Notes under the pieces: generated by a model
What the model saw: only the letters and a program-made list of their open reading frames with translations
Databases searched by the model: none
What the model was told of the DNA's origin: nothing
DNA from: Prevotella corporis DSM 18810 = JCM 8529
GTDB lineage: Bacteria > Bacteroidota > Bacteroidia > Bacteroidales > Bacteroidaceae
Assembly (NCBI RefSeq): GCF_000430525.1
Contig: NZ_AUME01000002.1
Coordinates: 1-64,000 of the forward strand
DNA length: 64,000 bases
Reading direction: 5' to 3'
Shown: piece after piece, positions 35,751-46,426 of the stretch
Layout of the letters: the number at the start of each line of letters is the position of its first letter
Numbering within the stretch: position 1 is the stretch's first letter
Translations under genes and position numbers: made by a program

Positions 35751-38700
35751 ATGCAAAACAAAGGATTAGTAATTTGTGTTGCCGTCTTGCTGACGCTTGC
35801 AAGCATTTTCTACTTGTCTTTCTCAGTAGCAACCAGCTACTACGACAGTCAGGCGGCAAAGATTAAAGACCCTATTGCACAACAGGACTACAAAGATTCT
35901 GTGAAGTATCTGGGTATTTACTCTTACCAAAAGTGTCTTGAGACACAGATAGGCCTTGGTTTGGACCTTAAGGGCGGTATGAACGTTATCCTTGAGATTT
36001 CAGTTCCAGACGTAGTAGATGTTCTCGCTGACCACAAGACCGACCCAGCTTACGTGAAGTCAATGACAGAAGCAAGAAAGCAGGAGACGACAAGTCAGTC
36101 AGACTTTATCTCCCTCTTCATCGATGCCTTCCACAAGAATGCACCAGGACGCAAGCTGGCAGAGATATTTGCGACACAGCAGCTCAAAGGCAAGGTAAGC
36201 ACGCAGAGCACGGACAAGGAAGTCGAGAATGCCCTCCGACAGGAAGTTACGGCAGCCATCGACAACTCTTACAACGTAGTTCGCAACCGTATTGACCAGT
36301 TTGGCGTCGTACAGCCTAACATTCAGAAGCTGGAAGGCCAGGAAGGACGCCTGATGGTTGAGATGCCAGGTATCCGTGAGCCGGAACGCATGCGCAAACT
36401 GTTACAGGGCTCTGCTAATCTTGAGTTCTGGGAGACGTACAACAATCAGGAAATCGCGCCCTATCTGTCACAGCTCGACCAGCGTTTGGCCAATGGTAAC
36501 ACAAAGGTTGAAGCCAAGGATACGACGGCAGCTGATCCAAACAAGATGGCTGCTCAAGCAAAGCCAGCTCCAAAACTTTCCTTGAAGAAGGGCAACAAGC
36601 TGGCTACGAACGGCAACGATGCTCAGATGGCAGCAGCCAAGAAGCGCAATCCGCTGCTCTCTATGCTTCAGCTGATTCCAGGCGACGCATTGAGCATGGT
36701 GGGTTATGCCAGTGTCCGCGACACAGCAGCCATCAACAAAATTATCTACAGCCAGTTGGCAAAGCAGGTTTTGCCATCCGACTTGAAACTTCTCTGGAGC
36801 GCCAAGCCAGCAGACGGTCTTAACCAGAAGAACATCTATGAGCTTCACGCTTTGAAAGTCACAACGGCCGACGGCCGTGCGCCACTGGAAGGCGACGTTA
36901 TCACAGATGCCAAGGACCAGTTCGACCAGTTCGGCCGCCCAGAGGTCAGCATGAGCATGAATTCTGACGGTGCTCGCCAGTGGGCAAACATCACTAAGGC
37001 CAACATCGGCAAGGCTGTTGCAGTCGTTCTCGACGGATTGGTTTACACCTCTCCACGCATCAATCAGGAAATCGACGGTGGACAGTCACAGATCTCTGGC
37101 TCATTTACGATTGAAGATACAAAGGATTTGGCCAATACTCTGAAGTCTGGTCGCATGCCAGCACCTGCACGCATCGTTCAGGAAGAAGTGGTTGGTCCTA
37201 CACTGGGAGCCCAATCCATCCAACAGGGTCTTTGGTCGTTCGCCATAGCCTTCGTTCTCTTGATGATTTACATGATTATCATGTATGGCTTCATTCCAGG
37301 AATGCTGGCTAATGGAGCGTTGCTTGCCAACCTTTTCTTCACCCTCGGTATTTTGGCCTCATTCCAGTCGGCCCTAACCATGCCTGGTATTGCCGGTATA
37401 GTGCTGACCCTCGGTACGGCAGTGGATGCCAACGTGCTCATCTACGAGCGCATTAAGGAAGAGATGCGAGGCGGAAAGGGAATTAAGGAGGCACTGAAAG
37501 CCGGCTACAGCAATGCTTTCTCGGCTATCTTCGACTCTAACCTGACATCACTCATCACTGGTGTCATCCTCCTTGTCACTGGCACAGGTCCTATCCGTGG
37601 TTTCGCCACAACCTGGATCATCGGTATCATCTGCTCGTTCTTCACCGCGGTGTTCCTGACTCGTCTCATTTACGAAAACCGTCTGAAGAAAGACAAGTGG
37701 CTCAACCAAAAGTTCTACACTTCATTCAGCAAGAAGATGCTGCAGAACACCCACTATCTCTTCATGAGTATGTACAAGAAGAGCTTCACTGTTTGGGGAA
37801 TGGCAGTTCTTATCTGTATCGTTAGCTTCGCAGTACGAGGCTTGAGTCAGAGTATCGACTTCACAGGTGGTCGCAACTATGTCATCACATTGAATAAGTC
37901 TGTACCTGTTGAGGAAGTGCGAAAAGCCGTTCAGAATGCCTTTGTCAACACAATAGGTGAGAACGCTGGGAAGCCAGCCACCACCAACGTGATAGCACTG
38001 GGTACGGAAGGCAACACCATCCGTGTATCAACCAACTATAATATCGAGTCGAACGACCCGGCAGAGGACGACCACGCAGAGACAGTGCTCTACAACGCAT
38101 TGAAGAAGGGCGGTTTCGTAAGCCAGACGAGCGTTGAGAGCTTCAAGAACCCTGACATCCGTGAGGGAGGATCAATCATCAGCTCAGCCAAAGTAGGTCC
38201 GTCAGTGGCAAAGGACATCACCCACGGTGCCATCATCAGCGTCGCACTTGCCATCGTGTTCATCTTCCTCTATATCCTTCTCCGATTCCGCAACATCGGT
38301 TTCTCTGTAGGATCTATCGTAGGTTTGATTCTCGACACGACCATCGTAGTCGGAATCTTCTCGCTTTGCTATGGCTGGATAGGATTCTCGCTTGAGATTG
38401 ATCAGACATTCATCGGCGCCATCCTGACGGTAATCGGTTACGACATCAACGATACCGTGGTTGTGTATGACCGTATCCGCGAGAACCTACGCAACAACAA
38501 GCACCGACTGAACAAGACTGACATGCAGGGGCTCTTCAACGATTCAATCAATCAGACCCTCTCACGTACTATCAACACGTCTGTCTCAACATTGATTGTG
38601 CTCATATCCATCTTTATACTTGGCGGCGACAGCATCCGCAGCTTCTCATTCGCCATGATTATCGGTGTGATTATCGGTACTTTGTCATCCATTTTCATTG

Positions 38701-38783
38701 CTTCTCCTGTAGCATACTTGGTATTAGGAAAGAAAATTGAGAACCGCTTAGCTGCGGCCCCAGCAGACGAGGCAAAAGAATAA
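35751..38783 (+). CDS. secDF: SecD-SecF fusion, protein translocase accessory subunit
   Basis: 1010 aa, the fused form usual in Bacteroidetes. It uses the proton gradient to help SecYEG pull exported proteins across the inner membrane. SecD part: first helix (8-30), DLKGGMNVILE near residue 70, periplasmic P1 domain containing a Lys/Ala/Asn-rich low-complexity insert (about 250-300), then GTAVDANVLIYERIKEEM and five helices. The SecF part begins near residue 665 with its own first helix, DFTGGRNYVI near 705 and GYDINDTVVVYDRIREN. Twelve helices overall. Terminator follows. Confidence 0.97.
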   Translation: MQNKGLVICVAVLLTLASIFYLSFSVATSYYDSQAAKIKDPIAQQDYKDSVKYLGIYSYQKCLETQIGLGLDLKGGMNVILEISVPDVVDVLADHKTDPAYVKSMTEARKQETTSQSDFISLFIDAFHKNAPGRKLAEIFATQQLKGKVSTQSTDKEVENALRQEVTAAIDNSYNVVRNRIDQFGVVQPNIQKLEGQEGRLMVEMPGIREPERMRKLLQGSANLEFWETYNNQEIAPYLSQLDQRLANGNTKVEAKDTTAADPNKMAAQAKPAPKLSLKKGNKLATNGNDAQMAAAKKRNPLLSMLQLIPGDALSMVGYASVRDTAAINKIIYSQLAKQVLPSDLKLLWSAKPADGLNQKNIYELHALKVTTADGRAPLEGDVITDAKDQFDQFGRPEVSMSMNSDGARQWANITKANIGKAVAVVLDGLVYTSPRINQEIDGGQSQISGSFTIEDTKDLANTLKSGRMPAPARIVQEEVVGPTLGAQSIQQGLWSFAIAFVLLMIYMIIMYGFIPGMLANGALLANLFFTLGILASFQSALTMPGIAGIVLTLGTAVDANVLIYERIKEEMRGGKGIKEALKAGYSNAFSAIFDSNLTSLITGVILLVTGTGPIRGFATTWIIGIICSFFTAVFLTRLIYENRLKKDKWLNQKFYTSFSKKMLQNTHYLFMSMYKKSFTVWGMAVLICIVSFAVRGLSQSIDFTGGRNYVITLNKSVPVEEVRKAVQNAFVNTIGENAGKPATTNVIALGTEGNTIRVSTNYNIESNDPAEDDHAETVLYNALKKGGFVSQTSVESFKNPDIREGGSIISSAKVGPSVAKDITHGAIISVALAIVFIFLYILLRFRNIGFSVGSIVGLILDTTIVVGIFSLCYGWIGFSLEIDQTFIGAILTVIGYDINDTVVVYDRIRENLRNNKHRLNKTDMQGLFNDSINQTLSRTINTSVSTLIVLISIFILGGDSIRSFSFAMIIGVIIGTLSSIFIASPVAYLVLGKKIENRLAAAPADEAKE

Positions 38784-38814
38784 GCTATAAACTTTATAAT
38801 AAATAATCAGCCTG

Positions 38815-38852
38815 AAGGCCGGTAGTCATCACGACTATTGGCCTTTTGTTTT
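38815..38852 (+). terminator. Rho-independent terminator of secDF
   Basis: AAGGCC/GGCCTT plus an inner GTAGTC/GACTAT stem (38815-38845), followed by TTGTTTT. From 38853 to 39074 I see no gene or clear element. Confidence 0.75.
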
Positions 38853-39074
38853 CCCACACGTCATCGACACCTAACGCAATGAAACCCCGACGGAACGCAC
38901 GCAAACGCTACTCTTATGGTGAAAGCCAGGCATGAGTGATGCAACAGAGGCGCATTAGAGTCTTGAAAAAAGAGCTGATTGTGCGAATTTTGTGGCCTCC
39001 GCAAATGTGCTGAGTGAAGCGTCTAGCGAGCGCAGTAGGTGTTTTCGAAGAATTAAGTTCAGCTATGAGACTTC

Positions 39075-39140
39075 CAAAGGAGACCTATCACCTGATGAAA
39101 GGTGAGCTATCATCAGGTAATAGCTTACCTATGAGAAAGC
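39075..39140 (+). repeat. Intergenic 22-nt array, locus 8 (three units)
   Basis: Units at about 39075, 39097 and 39119: AAAGGAGACCTATCAC, AAAGGTGAGCTATCAT and ATAGCTTACCTATGAG. More decayed than the others. Lies between secDF and the minus-strand tRNA-Gln. Confidence 0.75.
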
Positions 39141-39281
39141 GTTTGCTATCATTCTGTTTTTCAGCAACTTATGAAAACTCAATCCTTGATAGTTTTTAAC
39201 GGTTGGAAGGCTGAGAAAAAAACTAAGACAGAGTTATCCTTCCATGGCATGTCGGTGGCAAAAGCACGATAGACGTGGCAT

Positions 39282-39322
39282 AAAAAATGGCCAATCCGTT
39301 ACATTCTAACGAGTTAGCCATT
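39282..39322 (-). terminator. Terminator of tRNA-Gln, minus strand
   Basis: Long imperfect stem (39286-39301 with 39307-39322, 5-nt loop) followed on the minus strand by TTTTTTA; 20 nt downstream of the tRNA. Confidence 0.65.
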
Positions 39323-39341
39323 ACTTTGATGATAATGAATG

Positions 39342-39412
39342 TTGTCCTAAGCGGATTCGAACCACTACAAACAGAACCAAAACCTGTTGTGCTACCATTA
39401 CACCATAGGACA
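39342..39412 (-). tRNA. tRNA-Gln (anticodon TTG)
   Basis: 71-nt cloverleaf on the minus strand: acceptor TGTCCTA/TAGGACA, anticodon stem ACAGG/TCTGT with loop TTTTGGT giving anticodon TTG, T arm AGTGG-TTCGAAT-CCGCT, discriminator A, no encoded CCA. Confidence 0.95.
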
Positions 39413-39693
39413 ATTGCGCTGCAAAGGTAGTGTTTTTTGAGTATTTAACCAAATTTTTGCTGTTTATTTTGCAATTAACCAAGAAATCCGTGGCTAAGAA
39501 ATTGCTTTCAACAGGTATTGACCATGTTTGTGAAACACAAGATCATGGCGTGGAAAGAGGCAACAACGTTGGGGAGACAGGTAAAAAGGGACAAGGACAT
39601 GGCATTCGAGCCAACGTCGAGCTGCGACTAAACGACAAGACGTCTGCCCGCAATCAACCAACCCGTAACTGGCTTTGTAGGACAGAGTGAGAT

Positions 39694-39727
39694 AAAAAAA
39701 ACCGGCATCCCTTGATTGGGGTGTCGG
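39694..39727 (-). terminator. Rho-independent terminator of the metK-tyrS operon
   Basis: 10-bp stem with two G-U pairs (39702-39711, 39718-39727), followed on the minus strand by eight T (39694-39701). It lies 29 nt after the tyrS stop. Nothing is recognised in 39413-39693. Confidence 0.85.
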
Positions 39728-39755
39728 CTTTGCATTATGATATGATTTCCTCAAC

Positions 39756-41057
39756 TTATTTAACGATGACAAGAAAATAGTTTTTCTTGCCACGCTGAAC
39801 GAGGAGATACTTGTCGTCGATGAGGTCTGCAGCAGTGACTGGTTGGTCGAACGCAGCGATTTTCTCCTTGTTGAGCGATACTCCGCCGCCCTTTACCAAC
39901 TTGCGCATCTCGCTTTTGCTTGGGAATATCTGCATGCCCTCCTGATTGAAGATATCCACTGCGGGCTGTCCCAAGAGTTCTTTCGATACCTCATAATGGG
40001 GTACATCCTTGAAAACGTCGTTGAAAGTCTGCTCGTCGAGTTGGAGCAGGTTTTCCTTCGTCGCCTTTCCGAATAGGATGTTTGAGGCCGCAATAGCCAT
40101 ATCAAGGTCTTCCTGCGAGTGAACCATCCTTGTAACTTCCCCGGCCAACCGACGCTGCAGTGTGCGACGGCCTGGATCTTGCTTGTGCTCTTCGATGAGT
40201 GTGTCTATGGTTGGCTTGTCCAACGAGGTGAAAATCTTGATGTATTTCTCTGCATCGTCGTCGCTCACATTGAGCCAGAACTGATAGAACACATAAGGAG
40301 TGGTGCGGTTACGATCGAGCCAGATGTTCCCACTCTCGGTCTTTCCAAACTTCTTGCCGTCTGCCTTCGTAATCAGGGGACACGTCAGGCAATATGCCTC
40401 GGCTTCTTGTCCCAGCGTTCGGCGAATGAGCTCTGTACCGGTGGTCATGTTTCCCCACTGGTCGTTTCCTCCGAGCTGGAGTTTCACACCGTATTTCTTA
40501 TACTGATAGAGGAAATCGTAGCCCTGTAAGAGCTGGTAGGTGAACTCCGTGAACGACAAGCCGTCGCGCGCCTCGCCATTAAGACGTTTCTTCACGCTGT
40601 CCTTCGCCATCATGTAGTTGACAGTGATATGCTTACCCACCTCACGGGCAAAGTCGAGGAAGGTGAAATCCTTCATCCAGTCATAGTTGTTCACCATCTC
40701 CGCCTTATTGGGAGCATCGCCATCGAAGTCGAGAAATTTGCTGACCTGTTTCTTGATAGCCTCCTGATTGTGATAAAGCGTCTCTGCATCGAGCAGGTTA
40801 CGTTCCTGACTCTTGCCCGATGGGTCGCCAATCATACCTGTTGCCCCACCTACGAGCAGATAGGGCTTGTGCCCACAAAGCTGGAGATGGCGCAACATCA
40901 TGATGCCACATAAGTGACCGATGTGCAGGGAGTCGGCCGTAGGATCCGTTCCCAGATAGGCCGATACCATTTCCTTTTGCAGGAATTCCTCTGTGCCTGG
41001 CATAATCTGCGCCAACATTCCTCGCCAACGAAGTTCTTCAACAAAGTTTTTCATCAA
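39756..41057 (-). CDS. tyrS: Tyrosyl-tRNA synthetase
   Basis: 433 aa. Charges tRNA-Tyr. Class I HIGH motif in [11 protein letters not shown] (about residues 42-51), the tyrosine-binding [11 protein letters not shown] region, the KMSKS-equivalent KFGKTES, and a C-terminal S4 RNA-binding domain (about 365-433). A Met-Met start leaves one residue of ambiguity. Last gene of the leftward operon starting at metK, 70 nt after yidD, with the operon terminator just beyond. Confidence 0.97.
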   Translation of the reverse strand: MMKNFVEELRWRGMLAQIMPGTEEFLQKEMVSAYLGTDPTADSLHIGHLCGIMMLRHLQLCGHKPYLLVGGATGMIGDPSGKSQERNLLDAETLYHNQEAIKKQVSKFLDFDGDAPNKAEMVNNYDWMKDFTFLDFAREVGKHITVNYMMAKDSVKKRLNGEARDGLSFTEFTYQLLQGYDFLYQYKKYGVKLQLGGNDQWGNMTTGTELIRRTLGQEAEAYCLTCPLITKADGKKFGKTESGNIWLDRNRTTPYVFYQFWLNVSDDDAEKYIKIFTSLDKPTIDTLIEEHKQDPGRRTLQRRLAGEVTRMVHSQEDLDMAIAASNILFGKATKENLLQLDEQTFNDVFKDVPHYEVSKELLGQPAVDIFNQEGMQIFPSKSEMRKLVKGGGVSLNKEKIAAFDQPVTAADLIDDKYLLVQRGKKNYFLVIVK

Positions 41058-41127
41058 ATGAATGTGTTTGAAGCCATTGAGGCTTTATATTACTATTTAA
41101 AAATGGGGGTGCTGTCTTTTCAAAATG

Positions 41128-41376
41128 CTACGGAACGGGGTCGTACCCGCTCCCACCCCAAGGGTTACATCTTAGTATTCGCCATATCGCCAAGGCCATT
41201 CCTTTTATCGGTCCGTGTTTCAAGAGTGCCTGACGGGCATACTCTGAACAGGTGGGCGTGAATCGGCAAGAAGGTGGCGTATAGGGGGTTATAAATTTCT
41301 GATAGAACAATATGGGCAAAACCAGAACACTTGCTGTCGCATGAGATATGAATTGTATTATCCTTCTAAACGTCAT
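41128..41376 (-). CDS. yidD: Membrane protein insertion efficiency factor YidD
   Basis: 82 aa from ATG 41376 ([18 protein letters not shown]), 20 nt after the rnpA stop; a longer start at 41433 would overlap rnpA by 37 nt. The family signature is complete: [20 protein letters not shown], then [14 protein letters not shown] and [18 protein letters not shown]. It sits at the inner membrane near YidC and aids insertion. The rnpA-yidD pairing is conserved widely in bacteria. Confidence 0.93.
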   Translation of the reverse strand: MTFRRIIQFISHATASVLVLPILFYQKFITPYTPPSCRFTPTCSEYARQALLKHGPIKGMALAIWRILRCNPWGGSGYDPVP

Positions 41377-41396
41377 AATCAGCCTCTTCTTCTCGT

Positions 41397-41822
41397 TTAT
41401 AGACGTTCGCTGATGCGTTGCATTAGGTTGCAAACCTTTGCCTCGACATCAGCTGACTCGTGCAATTTGTCATCAAGCCATACAAATGCAAGCAGTATCT
41501 CTTTACCCGCCGTCTCTGACAATTTGTCCCAAAGTATGTATTTGTTCTTTCGGTAAGCCTCGCGTATCTGCCGCTTCACACGATTGCGCTTGACTGCACG
41601 CTTGAAATGTTTCTTGGGCACACTGACAAGAATCTTCACCGGAGTGGTGAGGTCTGGAGCGTTGTCTCCGAGCTCCTGGTGCCTATCTATCAACTGATAG
41701 ACTGCTCTCAAAGGGAACGCTGCCAACGAACGGCTGTTTCCCCCGACAAAGAGCTGGTCAATGAGTTTCTTACTGCACAGCCGCTCTTCCTTACTGAATG
41801 TAAATCTGCGGGAAGCTGGCAT
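41397..41822 (-). CDS. rnpA: Ribonuclease P protein component
   Basis: 141 aa basic protein that helps the RNase P RNA cleave tRNA 5' leaders. N-terminal [19 protein letters not shown] and the RNR signature [20 protein letters not shown] (basic helix that contacts RNA) are clear. Placed between hemD and yidD in the operon. The RNase P RNA itself is not in this window. Confidence 0.95.
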   Translation of the reverse strand: MPASRRFTFSKEERLCSKKLIDQLFVGGNSRSLAAFPLRAVYQLIDRHQELGDNAPDLTTPVKILVSVPKKHFKRAVKRNRVKRQIREAYRKNKYILWDKLSETAGKEILLAFVWLDDKLHESADVEAKVCNLMQRISERL

Positions 41823-41869
41823 AGGCTGTTTGTTTATATTCTGTGTGCAGGCAATGTGTTCCTGCTTTC

Positions 41870-42616
41870 TTATTTGTTCTTTTCCAGGAATGCACGGAGT
41901 GCTCCTGTCATTGAAGGATGTTCCTTCGACGGTGCCTCAAGGTCGAGACGATAGCCTTGTGCCTCTACTTCCTTGGCGGTTGCTGGACCGAAGGCTGCAA
42001 TCTTGACGTCGCCCTGTACAAAGTCGGGCATATTTTGCTTTAAGGCACGTACACCCGTAGGGCTGAAGAAAATCATCATGTCGTAATCGAAGTTCTTCTT
42101 TTCATCCTCCGTTAGATCGTTGCTCACCGTGCGATACATGACGCACTCCTTATGGTGCAACTTATTGTTGGTCAGCAACTCGTTGATAGAGTCATTGTGA
42201 ACAGAGCTTTGTGGGACAAGATATTTCTCATCCTTGTGCTTCACCATTGTTGGAATCAAGCTGTCAATCTTGCCCGAATTTCCAAAGAACACCTTGCGTT
42301 TCCTGTATTGCACATATTTTTGGATATACAGCGCGATCGTCTCTATGACACAGAAATACTTCATTGTCTCAGGAATGGTAATTCGCATGTCCTGCGCAAG
42401 CTTGAAATAATTGTCGATTGCATGACGTGAAGTGAATACCACGGCTGAATAATCGAGCAAGTTTACTTTCTGCTGACGGAACTCTTTTGCGGAGAGTCCC
42501 TCCACCTTGAAGAACGGACGGAAGTCCAACTCAACACCAAAGTTATTCGCAATGTCATAATAGGGCGACTTGTCGCTACCTGGTTTAGGCTGTGATATCA
42601 AGATCTTTTTAATCAT
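41870..42616 (-). CDS. hemD: Uroporphyrinogen-III synthase
   Basis: 248 aa. Closes and flips ring D of hydroxymethylbilane to uroporphyrinogen III. Bilobed fold with weak conservation; the visible markers are VVFTSRHAIDNYF in lobe one and MIFFSPTGVRALKQNM plus IAAFGPATAKEVEAQGY in lobe two. No other heme gene is nearby. The DUF4271-hemD-rnpA-yidD-tyrS order is a known Bacteroidetes arrangement, which supports the call. Confidence 0.88.
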   Translation of the reverse strand: MIKKILISQPKPGSDKSPYYDIANNFGVELDFRPFFKVEGLSAKEFRQQKVNLLDYSAVVFTSRHAIDNYFKLAQDMRITIPETMKYFCVIETIALYIQKYVQYRKRKVFFGNSGKIDSLIPTMVKHKDEKYLVPQSSVHNDSINELLTNNKLHHKECVMYRTVSNDLTEDEKKNFDYDMMIFFSPTGVRALKQNMPDFVQGDVKIAAFGPATAKEVEAQGYRLDLEAPSKEHPSMTGALRAFLEKNK

Positions 42617-42622
42617 CGTGTC

Positions 42623-43585
42623 CTAATAATTTATAGTCAAATAATTGCCTGTGTATGTCAAGATACCTAACAATGCCGTCAACGGCATCAATTCAAGTGC
42701 ACAAAAGTACAAAATTATTTGCAGACTTGCCGCGGTTCTTCTGAAAAAGATGACAAAACCCTGGTAAAAGGTGAGAATCTTGATAATAGCGATGACCGAA
42801 ACCACATAGATCAGGGTGTAATGCACCGACAAATGGAAATAAATCAACAGCAACACCACGGGAAAGGTAAGCACTCCTTCGGCGGAGGTCAGGAAAAGGC
42901 ATAACCTTGTCCATTGGGAGTTGCTCTTTCGGTCGAAATAGACCCAGTTTACCAGCGAATACAATAAATATTTTATCAGGAAATAGCAGAGGAAAACTGC
43001 CAGATAAATTCCCACGATCGCCAATTGGGAGTCGAGAATATAAGCTCCTCCCGTGAGCGACCTTGTATAAAGGTAATATGTGATGCTGAAAAGAAGCGCC
43101 GTTTGCAAAACTAAGAACAGTTGAAAGCGCACCTCGTAGGCTGTTTCACTCACCATTGTTCTGCGATGGGGCATGTGGAAAAGACTCTTTATCTGGCGTA
43201 CGATGAAATTGCTCGACATCGATGCCGCTATCATTGCCAAGGCAAAGCAGACAAGTAATGTGCCAGCAACCGTATTGTCGTTGCTAACGCTGTATGGTGC
43301 CGGATCGCCCAGCACGCCGTTGTGGGCTATTCCCTGTTCAGGATGGAAGTAAGGATTGCCTTTAAAGTAGCCCTCGTCCCGAAAACTGACATCCGTGAGA
43401 CTGAAAGGCTTCGGCGCTCTCCAATGCAACAAGTCAGTTCTATGGGGGGTTCCCGACAGAACAGAATCAATGATGGACTTACCGCTCGTCGAATCCTTTG
43501 CGGCAAGGTCTTTTTTCTTCCGTCCGGCAGGTTTCAAGCGCCTCAACAAAGGCGGTACTGCTATCGAGTCGGTTTTCGACATCAA
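42623..43585 (-). CDS. DUF4271 membrane protein
   Basis: 320 aa. N-terminal about 115 residues are soluble and include GYFKGNPYFHPE, followed by about seven hydrophobic segments to the end (LLVCFALAMIAASM, FLVLQTALLFSITYY, FPVVLLLIYF and others). It belongs to DUF4271 by position and topology: directly upstream of hemD and 4 nt after metK. Its function is unknown. Confidence 0.85.
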   Translation of the reverse strand: MMSKTDSIAVPPLLRRLKPAGRKKKDLAAKDSTSGKSIIDSVLSGTPHRTDLLHWRAPKPFSLTDVSFRDEGYFKGNPYFHPEQGIAHNGVLGDPAPYSVSNDNTVAGTLLVCFALAMIAASMSSNFIVRQIKSLFHMPHRRTMVSETAYEVRFQLFLVLQTALLFSITYYLYTRSLTGGAYILDSQLAIVGIYLAVFLCYFLIKYLLYSLVNWVYFDRKSNSQWTRLCLFLTSAEGVLTFPVVLLLIYFHLSVHYTLIYVVSVIAIIKILTFYQGFVIFFRRTAASLQIILYFCALELMPLTALLGILTYTGNYLTINY

Positions 43586-43589
43586 CTAT

Positions 43590-44882
43590 TTAGAGTCCGA
43601 AAACTTTCTTGATTTCATCCACACGGTCGAGTTTCTCCCATGTGAAGAGTTCCACCTCAAGGTCGAGTTCCTCATGATAGAGACTCTCAAAATGCTTCAT
43701 CACCTTCTCGTTCTTGCGCCCCATGTGTCCGTAAGCTGCCGTTTCAAGGAACATTGGCTGACGAAGGTTCAACTGACGCTCTATAGCTTTCGGCCGAAGG
43801 TCGAACATCTGTTTGATTTTCTCTGCTATCTCTCCGTCAGAAAGCTGCACGTTCGCACGACCATAGGTGTTTACATACACGCTGACGGGCTGCGCCACGC
43901 CGATGGCGTAGGCCAATTGTACAAGGATTTCGTCGCTCACGCCTGCCGCAACCATATTTTTGGCGATGTAACGGGCTGCGTACGCTGCCGAACGGTCAAC
44001 CTTCGACGAATCCTTTCCTGAGAATGCACCACCTCCATGAGCCCCTCTCCCGCCATAGGTATCAACAATAATCTTGCGACCTGTCAAGCCTGTGTCGCCG
44101 TGAGGACCGCCAATGACGAACTTACCAGTAGGATTTACGAAGTATTTGATATCCTCATTGAAGAGTCTGAGTACCTTCTCCGAGTTGATTTGTGCCTTCA
44201 CACGTGGCATTAAGACGGTGATAACGTCCTCGCGAATCTTTGCCAGCATCTGCTCGTCGGCCTTCAACTGTGCCTCTGGTGAGCCATCGGCAGGTTTCAC
44301 GAAGTCATCGTGCTGCGTTGACACAACAATGGTGTCAATTCGCTGAGGAATATTGTCGTCGCTGTATTCCACCGTCACCTGACTCTTTGAATCAGGACGG
44401 AGATAAAGCATTTCCTTGCCTTCCTTTCGGATATCGGCCAGCGTGCTCATGATGAGGTGTGCCAAGTCGAGTGTTACCGGCATATAGTTCTCTGTCTCAT
44501 TGCAGGCATAACCAAACATCATTCCCTGATCGCCAGCGCCCTGATTTTCTTCGTCGCCGTTATCTACTCCACGGTTGATGTCAGAGCTCTGCTCGTGGAT
44601 AGCTGACAGAATGCCACAGCTATTGCCGTCGAACTGGTATTCTGCCTTCGTGTAACCAATCTTGTTGATGGTCTTTCTCGTAATGGCAGAGATGTCAATA
44701 TATTCCTTTGAACGAACCTCGCCCATGATTGCCACCTGCCCTGTCGTATTGAATGTTTCGATAGCACAACGTGCGTCCTTGTCATAGGCAAGGAACTGGT
44801 CGAGCAATGCGTCACTAATCTGGTCGGCCACCTTGTCTGGGTGTCCCTCTGAAACTGATTCTGATGAAAATAAATATGCCAT
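43590..44882 (-). CDS. metK: S-adenosylmethionine synthetase
   Basis: 430 aa. Makes SAM from ATP and methionine. Motifs: [20 protein letters not shown] at the start, [39 protein letters not shown] and the P-loop-like [19 protein letters not shown]. Length is slightly above the usual 385-400 aa, as in Bacteroidetes. First gene of the six-gene leftward operon, with a strong promoter; no SAM riboswitch is seen in the short leader. Confidence 0.97.
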   Translation of the reverse strand: MAYLFSSESVSEGHPDKVADQISDALLDQFLAYDKDARCAIETFNTTGQVAIMGEVRSKEYIDISAITRKTINKIGYTKAEYQFDGNSCGILSAIHEQSSDINRGVDNGDEENQGAGDQGMMFGYACNETENYMPVTLDLAHLIMSTLADIRKEGKEMLYLRPDSKSQVTVEYSDDNIPQRIDTIVVSTQHDDFVKPADGSPEAQLKADEQMLAKIREDVITVLMPRVKAQINSEKVLRLFNEDIKYFVNPTGKFVIGGPHGDTGLTGRKIIVDTYGGRGAHGGGAFSGKDSSKVDRSAAYAARYIAKNMVAAGVSDEILVQLAYAIGVAQPVSVYVNTYGRANVQLSDGEIAEKIKQMFDLRPKAIERQLNLRQPMFLETAAYGHMGRKNEKVMKHFESLYHEELDLEVELFTWEKLDRVDEIKKVFGL

Positions 44883-44925
44883 TGTACGTTCTATTTTACT
44901 ATTACATTATTTGTGTTTAAGTTTG

Positions 44926-44956
44926 CAAAGTTACTGCAACTTAGTGTTATAACAAA
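44926..44956 (-). promoter_or_regulatory. Predicted promoter of the metK operon
   Basis: On the minus strand TTTG (44953-44956), 19-bp spacer, TAACTTTG (44926-44933); leader of about 40 nt. Confidence 0.8.
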
Positions 44957-45096
44957 ATAAAACCAGAATATTTAGATTTTATTAGATTCCCCAATCGCCA
45001 ACCTACTACTTCAGGACTGCCAGTAAAAACAGCCAGAGATGGGCTACAATCCGTTAAATACAATCCAACTATTTCGTTTTTATAGCCGATTTTTTG

Positions 45097-45104
45097 TACT
45101 TTTG
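45097..45104 (+). promoter_or_regulatory. Predicted -7 box of the DUF2851 operon
   Basis: TACTTTTG (TAnnTTTG), 24 nt before ATG 45129; it lies downstream of the earlier in-frame start at 45039 and so supports 45129. Confidence 0.55.
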
Positions 45105-45128
45105 CCTACCATAAACCAACCATCGACC

Positions 45129-46424
45129 ATGGAGGATTTGATTCATTACTGCTGGAAGCACAAGTTATTTCCACTCACTGGACTAAAAACAACTGATGAG
45201 CAGAAAGTTGAGGTTATTGACCCTGGATTGCACAATCGCAATGCGGGCCCTGATTTTTTCAATGCGAAGGTAAAAATCGGCGGAACGCTGTGGGTGGGAA
45301 ACATCGAGATTCACGACAAGGCTTCTGACTGGTTTCTTCACCGACATGAGAAAGACGTGCATTACAACAACGTGATTCTCCATGTTGTGGAAAGCTCCGA
45401 CACCGTGGTAAAAAAGCAGAACGGAGACGTACCGCCGCAAATGGAACTGCCAGTGCCTACCTCTGTGCGAGCGCACTACGAGGAATTGGTGAAGACCGAC
45501 GATTACCCGCCTTGCTATAAGATAATTCCCAGTCTGAGCCAGCTGATGGTCCACTCATGGATGAGTGCGCTGCAGACCGAGCGACTTGAGCAACGAACCA
45601 AGGCCATCTCGCGAAGGGTCGAAGCTTGCAACGGCAGTTGGGAGGCAGGATATTTCGCAACACTGGCCCGAAACTATGGTTTCGGCATTAACGGCGACGC
45701 TTTCGAACAATGGGCCATGAGCATTCCGCTGCATTCAGTTGACCACCACCGTGACAATTTGTTTCAGATCGAAGCCATATTCATGGGGCAAGCAGGATTG
45801 CTGGAGCCCGACTCTATTCCCGAACGCTATCGGAAAGAGGCATCGGAGGAGGGATATTTCGAAAAGTTGCTGTCAGAATACAAGTATCTGGCACACAAAT
45901 TCTCACTCCAACCGATAGACCGCAGCCTCTGGAAGTTCCTCCGCTTGCGACCGCAGAACTTCCCTCACATACGAATCGCCCAACTGGCAAACCTCTATTA
46001 TCAAAGAAGTGCGGGTCTGTCGGCACTTGTAGGCTGCACCACTATCGAGGAAGTGGCGGCACTCATGCAGACACAGGTCACCCCCTATTGGGAAACGCAC
46101 TACACATTCGGCTCTGAAAGCAAGAAAAGCAACAAGGCCCTGTCAAGGGCTTCCATTCAACTGCTCATCATCAACACCGTTGTCCCGATACTTTTCGCCT
46201 ACGGTCGACACAAGTTTTCTGAGGAGCTCTGCAACCGTGCCTTCGATTTCCTTGAGGCACTGAAAGCCGAGAGCAACCACATCGTTAAGATGTGGCAGGA
46301 CGTGGGCCTGAGAGTGGAGAACGCCAGCGACTCGCAAGCCCTCCTTCAACTGAAGAACGAATACTGCGACCGTAGGGAATGCCTGCGCTGCAGAATAGGA
46401 TATGAGTATTTAAAAGCAAGATAA
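45129..46424 (+). CDS. DUF2851 family protein
   Basis: 431 aa from ATG 45129 (MEDLIHYCWKHKLFPLTGL). The family hallmark EVIDPGLHNRNAGPDFFNAK is near residue 30, followed by LWVGNIEIHDKASDWFLHRH and YNNVILHVV; the H and D/E residues suggest a nuclease-like active site, but activity is not established to my knowledge. First gene of a rightward trio with the thioesterase (2 nt gap) and dprA. Confidence 0.88.
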   Translation: MEDLIHYCWKHKLFPLTGLKTTDEQKVEVIDPGLHNRNAGPDFFNAKVKIGGTLWVGNIEIHDKASDWFLHRHEKDVHYNNVILHVVESSDTVVKKQNGDVPPQMELPVPTSVRAHYEELVKTDDYPPCYKIIPSLSQLMVHSWMSALQTERLEQRTKAISRRVEACNGSWEAGYFATLARNYGFGINGDAFEQWAMSIPLHSVDHHRDNLFQIEAIFMGQAGLLEPDSIPERYRKEASEEGYFEKLLSEYKYLAHKFSLQPIDRSLWKFLRLRPQNFPHIRIAQLANLYYQRSAGLSALVGCTTIEEVAALMQTQVTPYWETHYTFGSESKKSNKALSRASIQLLIINTVVPILFAYGRHKFSEELCNRAFDFLEALKAESNHIVKMWQDVGLRVENASDSQALLQLKNEYCDRRECLRCRIGYEYLKAR

Positions 46425-46426
46425 AG

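Noticed and set aside
39014..39199. 61-codon frame downstream of secDF
   Set aside because: Consists largely of the repeat array at 39075-39140.
44883..44925. SAM riboswitch before metK
   Set aside because: The leader is only about 40 nt and has none of the SAM riboswitch core sequences.
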